Below, one piece after another: positions 1-10,500 of a DNA stretch of 64,000 nt. The DNA comes from Mytilus edulis (taxonomy: Eukaryota; Mollusca; Bivalvia; Mytilida; Mytilidae). Below the pieces are notes generated by a model. The model ran no database searches, was not told where the DNA came from, and worked only from the letters and a program-made list of their open reading frames with translations. The DNA lies in the NCBI RefSeq assembly GCF_963676685.1, contig NC_092356.1, positions 48,385,601 to 48,449,600 of the forward strand, read 5' to 3'. Made by a program: the position numbers and the translations under genes. How positions within the stretch are numbered: the first letter of the stretch is position 1; the number at the start of each line of letters is the position of its first letter.

Positions 1-205
1 TCCAGGCGTATAAACGAATGGTCGACAAGTGCGTAATTTTTTTTAAATTAATATTTCTGGTATGTTCCAATTTGTCCTTCACTATTGACAACGAGTATAT
101 AATTACATAACCAAATTTACCCTTGGAAAAAATATGTATATAGATTTTTATTTCATCAAATCTTGGTTTTTTTTTGTATTATTTATATTTCTATAAATAA
201 TATTA

Positions 206-345
206 GTTATCTTGGTGTAATCAGGGGTGTACAGAATTTTACACCTTTGTTGAAAATTCATACACCCTGAGGCGCAGCCGAATGGGTGTATGAATTTTCA
301 ACAACGGTGTAAAATTCCGTACACCCCTGATTACACCAAGATAAC
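206..345. repeat. 140-bp near-perfect hairpin (foldback)
   Basis: Arms of 62 bp (206-267 and 284-345) are reverse complements with two mismatches, around a 16-bp GC-richer loop (268-283). The outer end is GTTATCTTGGTGTAATCAGG. The structure looks like a foldback or MITE. A second copy lies at 939-1,078. Confidence 0.9.
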
Positions 346-938
346 GAATTTATTTCTTATGAACAATTCCTTTACATATTTTGAAACCAGGACGTAAAAT
401 TGTAAAAATGGTAGTGAAAAATTTCCAGCGTAATATTATTTCAATGTCCATGTTGCTGCACATTGCCAAACACTTTTTTACTTTATTTTTGGAAAAGTTC
501 GATGAGCCAAAGCAAGTTATATATCGACCTGTATTTAAATTAAATTGGCTCTCTTCTTCTTTTTCTTCTTCTTCTTCTTTTGGTATACAATAGTCTATTA
601 CATACTGTTGGCATACGTGGACTAGTCTATTTACAAAACTTTTACTCCAATTTACACAAAATGTATGTTTCTTTCTTATGTTCAATGTATACATGTATAT
701 ATTTCAATTTGTGCTATAGTTCCGTAACTTATTATCCAGGCGTATAAACGAATGGTCGACAAGTGCGTAATTTTTTTTAAATTAATATTTCTGGTATGTT
801 CCAATTTGTCCTTCACTATTGACAACGAGTATATAATTACATAACCAAATTTACCCTTGGAAAAAATATGTATATAGATTTTTATTTCATCAAATCTTGT
901 TTTTTTTTGTATTATTTATATTTCTATAAATAATATTA

Positions 939-1078
939 GTTATCTTGGTGTAATCAGGGGTGTACAGAATTTTACACCTTTGTTGAAAATTCATACACCC
1001 TGAGGCGCAGCCGAATGGGTGTATGAATTTTCAACAACGGTGTAAAATTCCGTACACCCCTGATTACACCAAGATAAC
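939..1078. repeat. 140-bp hairpin, second copy
   Basis: This is the same 62-bp arm, 16-bp loop, 62-bp arm structure as at 206-345, carried along by the 734-bp duplication. The two mismatched arm positions are preserved, so the duplication came after they arose. Confidence 0.88.
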
Positions 1079-1233
1079 GAATTTATTTCTTATGAACAAT
1101 TCCTTTACATATTTTGAAACCAGGACGTAAAATTGTAAAAATGGTAGTGAAAAATTTCCAGCGTAATATTATTTCAATGTCCATGTTGCTGCACATTGCC
1201 AAACACTTTTTTACTTTATTTTTGGAAAAGTTC

Positions 1234-1789
1234 TGAAAATTTTTGTGTTCTTTTGAGTTTACAAAAAAAACTAAAAAAACTAAATATTTTTTAAAAATTT
1301 AAATTTTTTTTTTTTTAGCATTTTCTTCTTATTATTTTTTTTCTATTTTTTTTTTCTTTATTTTGGGAAAATTTTATTTTTTAATTTTTTTTGGCAAAAT
1401 TTCCTTTTTTTTTAAATTTTGGCAAAATTTTATTTATCCCCGGGTGAACAAGGGTGGGGTGTTATTTACACCGGGGTAGTCAACCAATCAGATTGAAGTA
1501 TTTTTGCTGCATAAGAAATAATATTCTTTACACCAGAAATGTTGCTTATAAACAAGCGTATGAGTTTAGTAATGACTAGTATATTATATCACTTTCGGAC
1601 ACGCAAGACAGAGATGTATATTATATACCTAATAGTTCAAAATGGAAAGTTATAAGTTATCGGCCGTGTACACTGATCAATACCCTTAGAAGTGAAACGA
1701 TGCATGAACTTAAAAGCCCGACAGGAAATCGCTTGAATACCTGGACGTGTCACCTCACACCCCTCACAATACCTTTGGGAGTAATACCT
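1234..1789. other. T-rich low-complexity tract, then unassigned sequence
   Basis: 1,234-1,430 is a run of imperfect T/A homopolymers with repeats of a TTTTGGCAAAATTT-like word. 1,431-1,789 has a short GC-richer patch (CCCCGGGTGAACAAGGGTGG) and no reading frame or repeat match elsewhere in the window. Confidence 0.6.
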
Positions 1790-4700
1790 TTATAGTACGG
1801 TGACCGAGTAAAGAAAAGTCGCTTATTTAATGAGTTTAATCGTCATTCTGACTATACGGCTATAAATCACAGTATTGGTAGATCAAATATTAAATTAAAC
1901 ATTTTGACTTGTGGTCAAAAAATCGTACGGTGCATTTTTTGTAAAATGGGCTTTGAAGTACGTAAGTTAACTTAAACGAAAAATCGACTTAGAAAAGTTT
2001 TAAGGTCTACATTGTAAAATAACGTCCGTGCTATGATTTCTGTTATTACAACATTGTTGTTACACCATATTTTAACGATTTCAAATAAAGTTTAGCAAAA
2101 TTAATCCGTTATTAAAGAGTTTATGTAAAAAAATGACACTACGAATATTTTGCATTGAATAGAGTACGTTTCAATTCAATTTCATCATTTTTTTTAACGC
2201 AAAATGTACATTAATTAACATTTATATGATATTTCATACTTTTATTAATCAATAATACCTCAGAAGCACGAATTAAGCAATTTAAGCCAAACACAAGTCC
2301 TTACGCTCATATGACGGAGCTATTCGAAGCACATATACAGCCTCTTATAAATACATATAAGCAATGAGGGCTGTATCACTTACATTCAAATACTGGGATG
2401 TGTTCCTTGAAGCAGTAGACATTTTGCTGTCAAATGTTACAGCAGGACGAGAGGGAAATTGGTCACTTCCTTGCGATCGTCATCTCAAATGTAACCTTAT
2501 GTTTTTTTGTAACAAACCGTACTATTTACTGAAGGTGGATGCCAGTTTACATAGTCGATATGCTTCAACTTTCTGCGAATATTCGATCATCTTTTATGGA
2601 TGGCTACTTTTCTTAAAGACAGACTCCTGGACAATTTAACGGTCAAGGACCGACATGGCAAGAGAAAAGACCGTTATAAAAGCCCCAAGGGGATCAGGTG
2701 GCACTGTAGGCATAACAAATCAAAAGTCTGCGCTTGTTAGATGGACCCTTACTAGTCATTTCCTAGAACCCCTTAGTCGTGTAACGCTGAAAATGGCTGG
2801 AATTGCTGCAGATAATGCAAATTCACAAGAGGAAACAAAACCAACAGCAATGAAGAGAGACGAAGAACATGTTATTGCTATTGTGAACCATCTGAATTAT
2901 CCATGACTGATCCTTTTGATGTTGAATCCCATCCTCCATGTCTTATTAATATCTCTTCTAGAAAAGGCATGCTTCAAGAGATATTCGAGATTCTTTGCTC
3001 ACAGCTGTAGAGGAAGGATTGAGTATGTCTAAGCATTGTATCACTAGTTCAATTTCTTTAGGTCCTTCAAGGAGTTTTTATAGTCCAATATCAAAGTCAA
3101 AACTAAAAATGTTGAAAACATGACCACAAAAACAAACCTTAAATATAAATCGGGGCAAATACTTTTAGGTCACATACATCCTTAACTTGTATTTAGACGT
3201 GCACTGAATCTGGCAAAATATAGAGATGATGTACCATAGAATATGTGCTGTCGCAACCTGTAGGTCCCATTCCAATTTCCCTTTTTCAAGATGACGGCAC
3301 CATGAGAAAATCATGTAAGTCTTATTTGTTGAAGTAATTTAAATCTGAAGTTCCCTAAGCACTTTCCGTACCTTCCTTTATACTATCACTCCCAACTTAC
3401 AGTTGGTAAGGCATTGGTTTTGATGTTTAGAAAAGGTAACCTAAAACATTCGGTGACATTGCAGCTGACTATTAAAACATATGTCCCAACGAATTTCTAT
3501 AGCGCAAACTGTAGCAGATGTTTTTGACCGCTATGTCATGAACAAGTCTATAAAGTCTGTCGAAAGGGAACGCCGCACAAAGACTATAGCTTCCACCAAA
3601 GTGTATCAGATTATTCCTGACTACAAAACTTTTACAAATCCCCTATGATTCCATCTGATGTGAGCTTTGCATAACCAGAACGTTTGTAAATTCCGAAATT
3701 GTCAAATTATACCAACACTGTTAATGGCTGTCGTAATTTGTTAAGCACTCAAGAGGAGGTCAATAATCGATGTCTTAAACTTTGACACCAAGTTTAGAGA
3801 AATGGGAAATAGTGGAAGAACAATCATACGGACCTCTAATACAGATGTGATTGTTCTGTGCGTTCACTACTATAAATATATGACACATACGATCGAGTTG
3901 TGGGTGCATGTGAGGAACATTAGCAGTGTAAAGGATGGGCGAAGACTTTCCCCCATTCACTAACTATGTGTCTGTCGTTCCCCACCAATTTGTAAACTAT
4001 TGCCTGCTGTACATGCACTAACCGGATGCGACATAACTGTCTCTGTTTGGAGTAGGTAAACAAACTGTCTACAAGACTTTGAAGGAAACGCACGACTATT
4101 TCGGTGTTTTTTTAGAGTTTCGGTAATATTGACAAAGATGAAGCCCTTGCTTGGGCATGGAAGTTAATTTCAAAGCTTTATGATCAGAAATATCTCTTTA
4201 AAACCATTCCATCATAGTAATTATCCAATGCACTTCAAGTTTGCCACCAGTAAAGATGCAAGTTTAGTCAGGTTACCTCCCTGTGAGGCAGCACTGAAAC
4301 AGCATGTTTTATGTACTTTGTTTCAAACTAAAAATTTGGAGCACATTACACATTGCTAACCCCCTTATTTCGTCAATTTTACAATACGGTTGGCGAAATT
4401 TAAATGATTCGTTACACCCCGTGTATTTTAATGGGCATATGTCAGCAGAATTCTTGCAGGATCTTGTGTTTTCATTGAAGGGAAAATGTCCATGTAAAAA
4501 TGTAATGTGTTTGTTCACAACAAAACCGTACATGCCCGAGGCTTTACTCCTGTAAAGGGTCAGAATTATATAGAAATTTCAAATCATGTTCCTTGACAGA
4601 TGAACCAGAAGATACTCCTGGCATAATTCTGTTGTGAGGATTTCTTTGGTTGGAATTTTTGAATTATAACTGCTTTCGTGGTATTGGGTGCTTTGAAGTT

Positions 4701-5168
4701 TTCATGAATTACATGAATGAGCTTATGCTTCAGTTAAAATGATAATATTTATCATTTGAGGTTGAATGTCAGCCGGTAAGGTAACTACTGTAACTTTATT
4801 AGAATATTTGCATAATAGATCAAGTGTTTGAATAAAGCCAATTTCCAGTATAAATCGATTTCCTATTTCATTTTTGTTTCATTTTCGAGATAATTCATTG
4901 TTTAATGATTTGAAAATAATGTCTGTATCTGAAATGTTACCTAAATTGTTGTATATATCTTCAAATTTCAAAATTATGGAAGAAAAAAAATGAAAACAAA
5001 ATTTGATCTTTGACCCTATTTTATGCAAAACTGTTACCACATTTCTTTTTGACGACATCGTTATTTCAAAAGTACTCATTTTTCCGAATCCAATGATATA
5101 TAATATAGCCATATAGTATGTTTGACGATTAAATCTAAAAAATATTGGGTCTGGTCACCGTACTATAA
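1790..5168 (+). mobile_element. DNA transposon with ~75-bp imperfect TIRs and decayed coding region
   Basis: The left end TTATAGTACGGTGACC (from 1,790) and the right end GGTCACCGTACTATAA (to 5,168) are exact inverted repeats. Similarity continues inward with shared blocks TTTAATCGTCA, ACTATA, GGCTATA and ATTGG in the same order on both sides, giving TIRs of roughly 75 bp. The element is about 3.4 kb. A TATA target duplication is possible but cannot be separated from the palindromic TIR start. The interior carries plus-strand protein remnants at about 2,364-4,560. The superfamily is not identified. Confidence 0.8.
2364..4560 (+). pseudogene. Decayed transposon protein with 'ALTGCD' motif
   Basis: Plus-strand remnants in shifting frames follow the order of a large uncharacterised protein repeated in molluscan and cnidarian genomes; this is my recollection, not a search. 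Visible blocks: an N-terminal stretch around 2,364-2,600; KSALVRWTLTSH at about 2,720; a DRYVMNKSIKS block at about 3,520; RTSNTDVIVLCVHYYKY at about 3,825-3,885; LLPAVHALTGCD at about 3,990-4,035; a SLVRLPPCEAALKQH block from 4,263; and GHMSAEFLQDLV at about 4,430-4,470, followed by a short Cys-rich segment. The NTDVIVL block resembles the first acidic strand of PIN/FEN-like nucleases, which is speculative. At least four frameshifts or stops make it non-functional. It sits wholly inside the TIRs at 1,790 and 5,168, so it may be the element's own protein. Confidence 0.6.
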
Positions 5169-5344
5169 GACATGCGGGTGATCAGTTGAGAGAAGATTCG
5201 AATTTATTTGAATAAAGTTTATTACATAAAAGAATAAAAAAACCATAATGAGCACGCTCACATACCCCACGTCCCCACATTGTCATTGGAGAAATTAAAT
5301 AAGTGTAAGAAAAAATTTTTTTATAAGAAAAGATATTGAATAAT

Positions 5345-5946
5345 AATTTCCTGTCAATATGCACATCTACATAGTATGTCCTTATTATCTACAAAATTTC
5401 ATGAAATTCTGTTGTGTGGTTTCAGAGGAGTTGAGATGACAAACTGTTGCAAAAGTACATTGAAGCAAATAAGTTCAAAGGGGCGTAACTCCTAGGGAAA
5501 AAAATGAATCGTAATTTCCTGTCGATATGCACATCTACGTAGTATGTCCTTATTATCTACAAAGTTTTATGAAACTCTGTTGTGTGGTTTCAGAGGAGTT
5601 GAGATGACAAACTGTTAAAGTAGTACCTTAAAGCAAATAAGTTCAAAGAGGTGTAACTCCTAGAAAAAAAAAAATCGTAATTTCCTGTCAATATGCACAT
5701 CTACATAGTATGTCCTTATTATCTTAAAAGGTTTCATGAAATTCTGTTGTGTAGTTTCAGAGGAGTTGCGATGACGAACTGTTGCAGTAGTACATTAAAG
5801 TAAATAAGTTCTAAGGGGCGTAACTCCTAGAAAAAAAATTGAATCGCAATTTCCCGTCGATATGCACAACTACATAGTATGTCCTTATTATCTGAAAAGG
5901 TTTCGTGAAATTCTGTTGTGTGGTTTGAGAGGAGTTGCGATGACAA
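5345..5946. repeat. ~167-bp tandem repeat, four copies
   Basis: The anchor AATTTCCTGTC(A/G)ATATGCAC recurs at 5,345, 5,513, 5,679 and 5,848, with spacings of 168, 166 and 169 bp. Copies are diverged by several per cent; the last is cut short at about 5,946 by the microsatellite. Each holds the words GTATGTCCTTATTATCT and CAGAGGAGTTG. No coding potential is seen. Confidence 0.9.
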
Positions 5947-5950
5947 GAAA

Positions 5951-5989
5951 CAGGACTGACGGACTGACGGACGGACTGACGGACGGACG

Positions 5990-6024
<35 letters not shown>

Positions 6025-6040
6025 CCGTTGCGTGGGGTAT
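5951..6040. repeat. GACG/GACT microsatellite and terminal hairpin
   Basis: 5,951-5,998 is a (GACG/GACT)n run, followed by ATACCCTCCGCAACCCGTTGCGTGGGGTAT (written here in parts: ATACCCTCCGCAAC and GTTGCGTGGGGTAT), which folds into a short GC-rich hairpin. Tandem core plus tetranucleotide tract plus terminal hairpin looks like the 3' end of one composite non-autonomous element with the repeats at 5,345. The (DGLTD)n reading frames here are translated microsatellite. Confidence 0.75.
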
Positions 6041-6425
6041 AATTATGAACAAATTAGATTTTTGAAAACAATTCAATTTTCACGGAACACTTACTTATGA
6101 TTTGAACTTTGACTTTTTAACTATTTCCAATATTAACAGTTTACAAATAACAGACCATGGTTATTTTTAAAAAAATGAGAAAATTTTCCGTATCAAGTTC
6201 GTTAATTAGTTGGATAAAACAACCGTACGATTGACAAGATATCGACACGCAATTACGACTACATCAGGTTACTGAGTTTTGGTCCTTAGACATATCGTGG
6301 TTTCAAATCGGACAAGATGACAAAATGGCCGAACGCAGAGAATTGATACTCTAGATTTAAAATCGATGGTGATCTCTTATCTAGCAGAATAAAACTTTAA
6401 TATCTATGAATTTGAGCCTTTCTAT
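6041..6425. other. Unassigned intergenic sequence
   Basis: AT-rich sequence without a reading frame, tandem repeat or match to another part of the window that I can see. Confidence 0.5.
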
Positions 6426-6712
6426 ACAGAATAAATTTTTGCGCCTGTCCCAAGTCAGGAGCCTCTGGCCTTTGTTAGTCTTGTATTATTTTAATTTTAG
6501 TTTCTTGTGTACAATTTGGAAATTAGTATGGCGTTCATTATCACTGAACTAGTATATATTTGTTTAGGGGCCATCTGAAGGACGCCTCCGGGTGCGGGAA
6601 TTTCTCGCTACATTGAAGACCTGTTGGTGACCTTCTGCTGTTGTTTTTTTTTCTATGGTCGGGTCGTTGTCTCTTTGGCACATTCCCCATTTCCATTCTC
6701 AATTTTATTTTA
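6426..6712 (+). mobile_element. 5'-truncated tail of RT family 2
   Basis: This matches, in inverse orientation, the segment 44,825-45,090 next to the RT at 45,454-46,600. Shared words include GCGCCTGTCCCAAGTCAGGA, ACTAGTATATATTTGTTTAG and the end block CATTCTCAATTTTATTTTAT. It contains no RT coding sequence, so it is a solo 3' end, as expected of a 5'-truncated retrocopy. Confidence 0.75.
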
Positions 6713-7249
6713 TATAATATCAATTTTTGATTTTTTTGCGAAGTTTCCCTTTAATTAAAGTTTCTTTTACATTCGAATTGCACTGATACTTTGTTGAATT
6801 TCAAACAAAATTCGTCGTTTTCCAGTTCTACATAATAATTTGTTCTACAATATCCATGATGACTGTTCCACTCATAATAAAATATTTCACTCTACCTTCT
6901 TAAAACCCATTTAATGGACAAACCTCATCTTTATCTTGGTTATTTACATAGTTTTGACCCCTGTTGAACTGCCTGACCGGGGAAAGTTTTTTACTTCAGT
7001 GTCATTACTGGTACTTGCAAAATCTTATTGTGGATGGCTTTCATATGAACCTCTATCAATACCAAGTCCTCTGCCTATTCCACAGCCATATCTGCATCTA
7101 CCACATCTACTAAATCGCCCTTTAAACCTTGAACGTCAACGTCCAAAGTGAATCCGATCTGCTATATTAAAGCAGTCTTCTATATCTTTGGCTACTTTCG
7201 ATACATTCTCCTCCATACAACTTTGATAACTATTAGCATGTCGAAATGT

Positions 7250-7668
7250 ATTATTGTATTGTTTATTTGTGTATTTCTCTGTCCTGAATCTTCTTGCATT
7301 TATTTGTACTGAAGTCCTATCATGTAATCATGGTAATGTTATCCTTTAAGAGTTATATTTTACATTGTCATTAAAGCGCTAGGTTTGGCTAACAAAAAAA
7401 ACAGGTTCAGCACACCATTTTTTACTTAAAATGACCTGTACCAAGTCGTTAAACTGGCAGTTGTTATCTCATTGTTCTTTTCTCGGTGTGTTCCATTGTT
7501 GTTTGGACTTTTGTTGCACTTTGGTTTTTCTGTTGTTTCATTGTTTTCCTCTTATAGTTGATGTGTTTTCCTCTGTTTTAGTTTGTTACTCGGATTTGAT
7601 TTTCTCTCAATGGATTAATGACATTCGAACAGTAGTATACTACTGTTGCCTTTGTTTCTCCCCAAAGA
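7250..7668 (+). repeat. Dispersed repeat R2, copy 1, with possible 7-bp TSD
   Basis: The segment shares CAGGTTCAGCACACCATTTT, ATGACCTGTACCAAGTCG and GTATACTACTGTTGCC with copies at 12,945-13,307 and 26,620-26,985. GAAATGT occurs immediately outside both ends (7,243-7,249 and 7,669-7,675), consistent with a 7-bp target duplication made when it landed in the gag-like relic. An 83-residue frame inside it is just repeat. Confidence 0.75.
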
Positions 7669-8242
7669 GAAATGTGGTATAAAGTTATGACTGTGCACAC
7701 AGATGAGTGTGTTCATTTTTCAACTCATATTTGATTTCTTTTCTTGCTCGTTTATTTTGCATATTAGTGTGACCTTGTAATGCTAAAATATCATTGCATT
7801 CCTCAATAACTTCACTAGATTCATTTGTTTCATTGCCCGTTTTTGCAACTTTATTCTCCATCTTAATTAGCATGACTGCAGCTTTCACTACCGATATTTC
7901 TATGTTTTACATTTTATTATCGCACGTTTTAGCAAAACAGGAGATCAAATCCCATACCAGTTGATTTGTCCTTACAATATACAACCCATCAAATTTATCT
8001 GGTCTAGGATCTTACTCTTCTATGATCCAATCATTATTTTGGCTCTCATTCATGTCTTTTCTAAACAAGTCAATAATGTTTTCTGTCAGGGTTTCGTGAA
8101 TGTTTCCCCATTCAACTCGTTTTGTTTAAACCGTTTGATCATAGTAGAATACTTACTTTGTTCACTCATTGTTATGAATCGTGTGTTGTGCCATGTACAT
8201 CATTATTGTTTATATCTGACATAGCTTTTTCAGCTGGCTGCT

Positions 8243-8818
8243 TTAAGGAGGCTCGCGGGTATAAGATTTTCAGAAAAAATTTAACATTTATCTATCATTA
8301 CAAATTTTATTAATTACCTTTAGTAGTTGTTACTTTATCATATGGTACAAAAATCATTCCAAAAAATCAATACGTGTTGCCCCCAGGTGACTTTTAAAAT
8401 GTAGATATCATTGAAAAAGCTCTAAATTATCTCCCTTTGGTACAAAAATTCCTTTTTTTGGAATTAAAATTGAAATATTTGTTTTTTACTCATCGGTGAC
8501 CTAAATTTTTTATAGTTGTTTTCGAATAAGCTGTACATAAACTAAATAATTGTAAAATTTAAGCGATTTCTGTAATTTAGTTCTTTTTTTATTTCGATAT
8601 TACCGCTATTTCTCCTATTAGTTCAACAGAAAAAAAGGACATTAACAAAAATGTATGCATCTTTCGATGTCAGATTGTGAGCGTAAATGAAGGGTGACCC
8701 CATTTTTTTATTTCATTTTTCTTTTAAGCATAAGATCAAGTTCATTTATAGAAAAATATAGCGAAATCCTATATTAAATAAAAAAAAACAAACGATTTAG
8801 ACCCGCGAGCCACCTTAA
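8243..8818. mobile_element. MITE with TTAA ends, copy 1 (576 bp)
   Basis: The ends are TTAAGGAGGCTCGCGGGT and ACCCGCGAGCCACCTTAA, inverted with one mismatch. TTAA at both ends suits a TTAA target duplication, as in piggyBac or Kolobok-type elements. The interior is AT-rich and non-coding, and matches the copy at 35,372-36,001. It interrupts the gag-like relic. Confidence 0.88.
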
Positions 8819-9180
8819 CTTTAAATAATCATTTGCATCATCATACTCATCGTATTCATTCTCATACAATTCATTGACCTTATTGATCAAAACTTACATG
8901 TAATTTCATCGTCTTATGTTTTCTGATTATCTTCTATGGATTTCAAAATATTCATAAATATCAAACTGTCAAAACCAGAAATGATTTTTCTAGATATTTG
9001 GGTTCCGAGATACCACGCATGGTATCGGACGTTGTGGAATGACTTTGAGTTGGACTTCACTGCTGAATAACTCATTTTGATCTTTTTCTTCATAGAACAA
9101 ATGTGTAACTCTGCCTCTATTAGACTAGGGACATCGTCCTCATAATTAATTTTCTTTGAGAAAACATCGCCCCCTTCCAA

Positions 9181-9990
9181 ACTTATTTTTCTTTTTCATT
9201 CTGTCAGTCAATTTTTCTTGGTTTGTCGTAAAATTCACTTCTGGCAGTTGTCGTAAAGTATATTAAAATCAATATCAACAAAATAAATATATGCTTTGTA
9301 ATTGCTTAATGTCAAATTTGTTGACAAAAATAGTTTTAACTGAATAAATAAGTTTACCTATAAGGACAAACTATGTCTGATCTCGCCGAGCTATGCAAAC
9401 ACATTGCTAAGTCATTCATGCGCAAACACTTTCGAATTTAATACCGGAAGTGATATGGCATGATACAATTGGTCATTAATGTTCAAGAAAAATTACCGAA
9501 TATCATTATACGTAGCGAATGACTGACGATACATTAGATTATGAAGTCAATAAGGTCAATTATAATAATGTTGTAAAGAGCTTTTATAGTATTAAAGCTG
9601 ATTGTAATAGCTTGAATTAAATAATATTGTATGAATAACACCTCCAAGCAATGTAAATATAAAATATGTTTCTCTTATCATTGAGAAAATATGTTGGCTT
9701 TTTTGTGTTTGTTTGTTTGTTTGTTTATTTTTGTATTTGTATTTGTATTTTGTAAATGTCAACTGATATCCTTTCTGTATAGGAATTTACACCAATAAAA
9801 TTATTTGATTTGATTTGATTTGATTCAAACAAAAGCCAGTCGACTTGAATATGTACACTTAATATAAAAAAAAACTTGAAATACTGTGAATTTAGGAATT
9901 ATAGCCTGCATTTGTTATTGCGATTTTGTCATTTTACACAAAAATGCGATTTTTCATTTTTACGAAATTCGAAAAAAAAATCCTGTTTGA
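9181..9990. other. Intergenic, with a (TTTGA)n retroposon-like tail
   Basis: Mostly unassigned AT-rich DNA. At 9,700-9,825 a (GTTT)n/(GTATTT)n run is followed by ACACCAATAAAATT and then four TTTGA-type units (about 9,803-9,825). An AATAAA-like word followed by short tandem units resembles the 3' tail of a non-LTR retroposon. Its 5' limit cannot be seen. Confidence 0.45.
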
Positions 9991-10500
9991 TTCAAAATGC
10001 AAGTTTTAATTCTTGCGATGATAAAACTGTCAATCATAGAAACATTTCATTATTTTTTGAATTTTCTGTACGGAAAAAGAACAAATAATCTCAACAGCAG
10101 AATTAATAAATAATTACCTTTAAGAAAGGTTAACAACTATTGATAAATTGTGATAAATTCCAACTCTGATAAACGTAAAATGCAAAAATAAAAACAAAAC
10201 TAACCACTGATAAAAATCCATGTGAGTCTTAGGATGATGTAGCTAAGATTATATGTACCACTTTAATTTTACTAATCGTTTGGTAAGCTTAAAATAATAG
10301 GTGGTAAATTGATGGTAAAATGATACAATAGTTGCAGCCTGTTACAGTTTGTATAAAATAATCATTCTAATTGCCACACAATACATACATGTTTCAAGCT
10401 GTGCTTATCATTCATATACTACATAGCATTGAAACATTGATTTCTCAGAAATTAAAGAATATTAAAATTAAAGACAATATGTTGTAAAATATGTATGTCA
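9990..10500 (+). repeat. Long dispersed repeat R5, copy A
   Basis: About 500 bp colinear with 12,300-12,424 plus 13,308-14,060 (copy B) and 21,030-21,540 (copy C). Shared words include CATGTGAGTCTTAGGATGAT, GTTGCAGCCTGTTACAGTTT and CATATACTACATAGCATTGA. Divergence is high, so it is old. No protein is recognisable. Confidence 0.75.

Larger units (their letters stand above)
1..1233. repeat. 734-bp direct duplication (second copy truncated)
   Basis: Bases 1-500 recur almost unchanged at 735-1,233; the only difference I see is a one-base length change before the T-run near 165/899. The offset is 734, then 733. The second copy stops abruptly after TTGGAAAAGTTC, where copy 1 continues into about 230 bp of its own sequence (501-734). 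Because the window opens exactly at the repeat start, more copies may lie to the left. Each copy carries a long hairpin. A 114-residue minus-strand reading frame (350-694) with a run of Glu from a (TTC)n tract lies in copy 1; it resembles no family I know. Confidence 0.9.
6790..9180 (-). pseudogene. Decayed DIRS-type gag-like ORF1, split by two insertions
   Basis: Read on the minus strand, coherent protein blocks appear in order: MEGGDVFSKK (9,180), an acidic stretch (about 8,870-8,825), EKAMSDINNNDVHG (about 8,225), IKRFKQNELNG (about 8,140), MENKVAKTGNETNESS then DILALQGHTNMQ (7,888-7,685), CMEENVSKVAKDIEDCFNIA (about 7,220-7,160) and an Arg/Gly-rich basic tail FKGRFSRCGRCRYGCGIGRG (about 7,130-7,060). 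Acidic middle, 'ALQGHTN' block and RG-rich tail match the layout I know from ORF1 of DIRS-like (tyrosine-recombinase) retroelements in bivalves. Stops and frameshifts occur throughout. A MITE (8,243-8,818) and a repeat (7,250-7,668) interrupt it. No RT or recombinase follows. Confidence 0.5.

Noticed and set aside
350..694. 114-codon minus-strand frame with a Glu-rich run
   Set aside because: It lies across a duplicated repeat, the Glu run comes from a (TTC)n tract, and no domain is recognisable.
5827..6076. Three overlapping frames with (DGLTDG)n or (SVRPSVRP)n
   Set aside because: They are translations of the GACG/GACT microsatellite on both strands.
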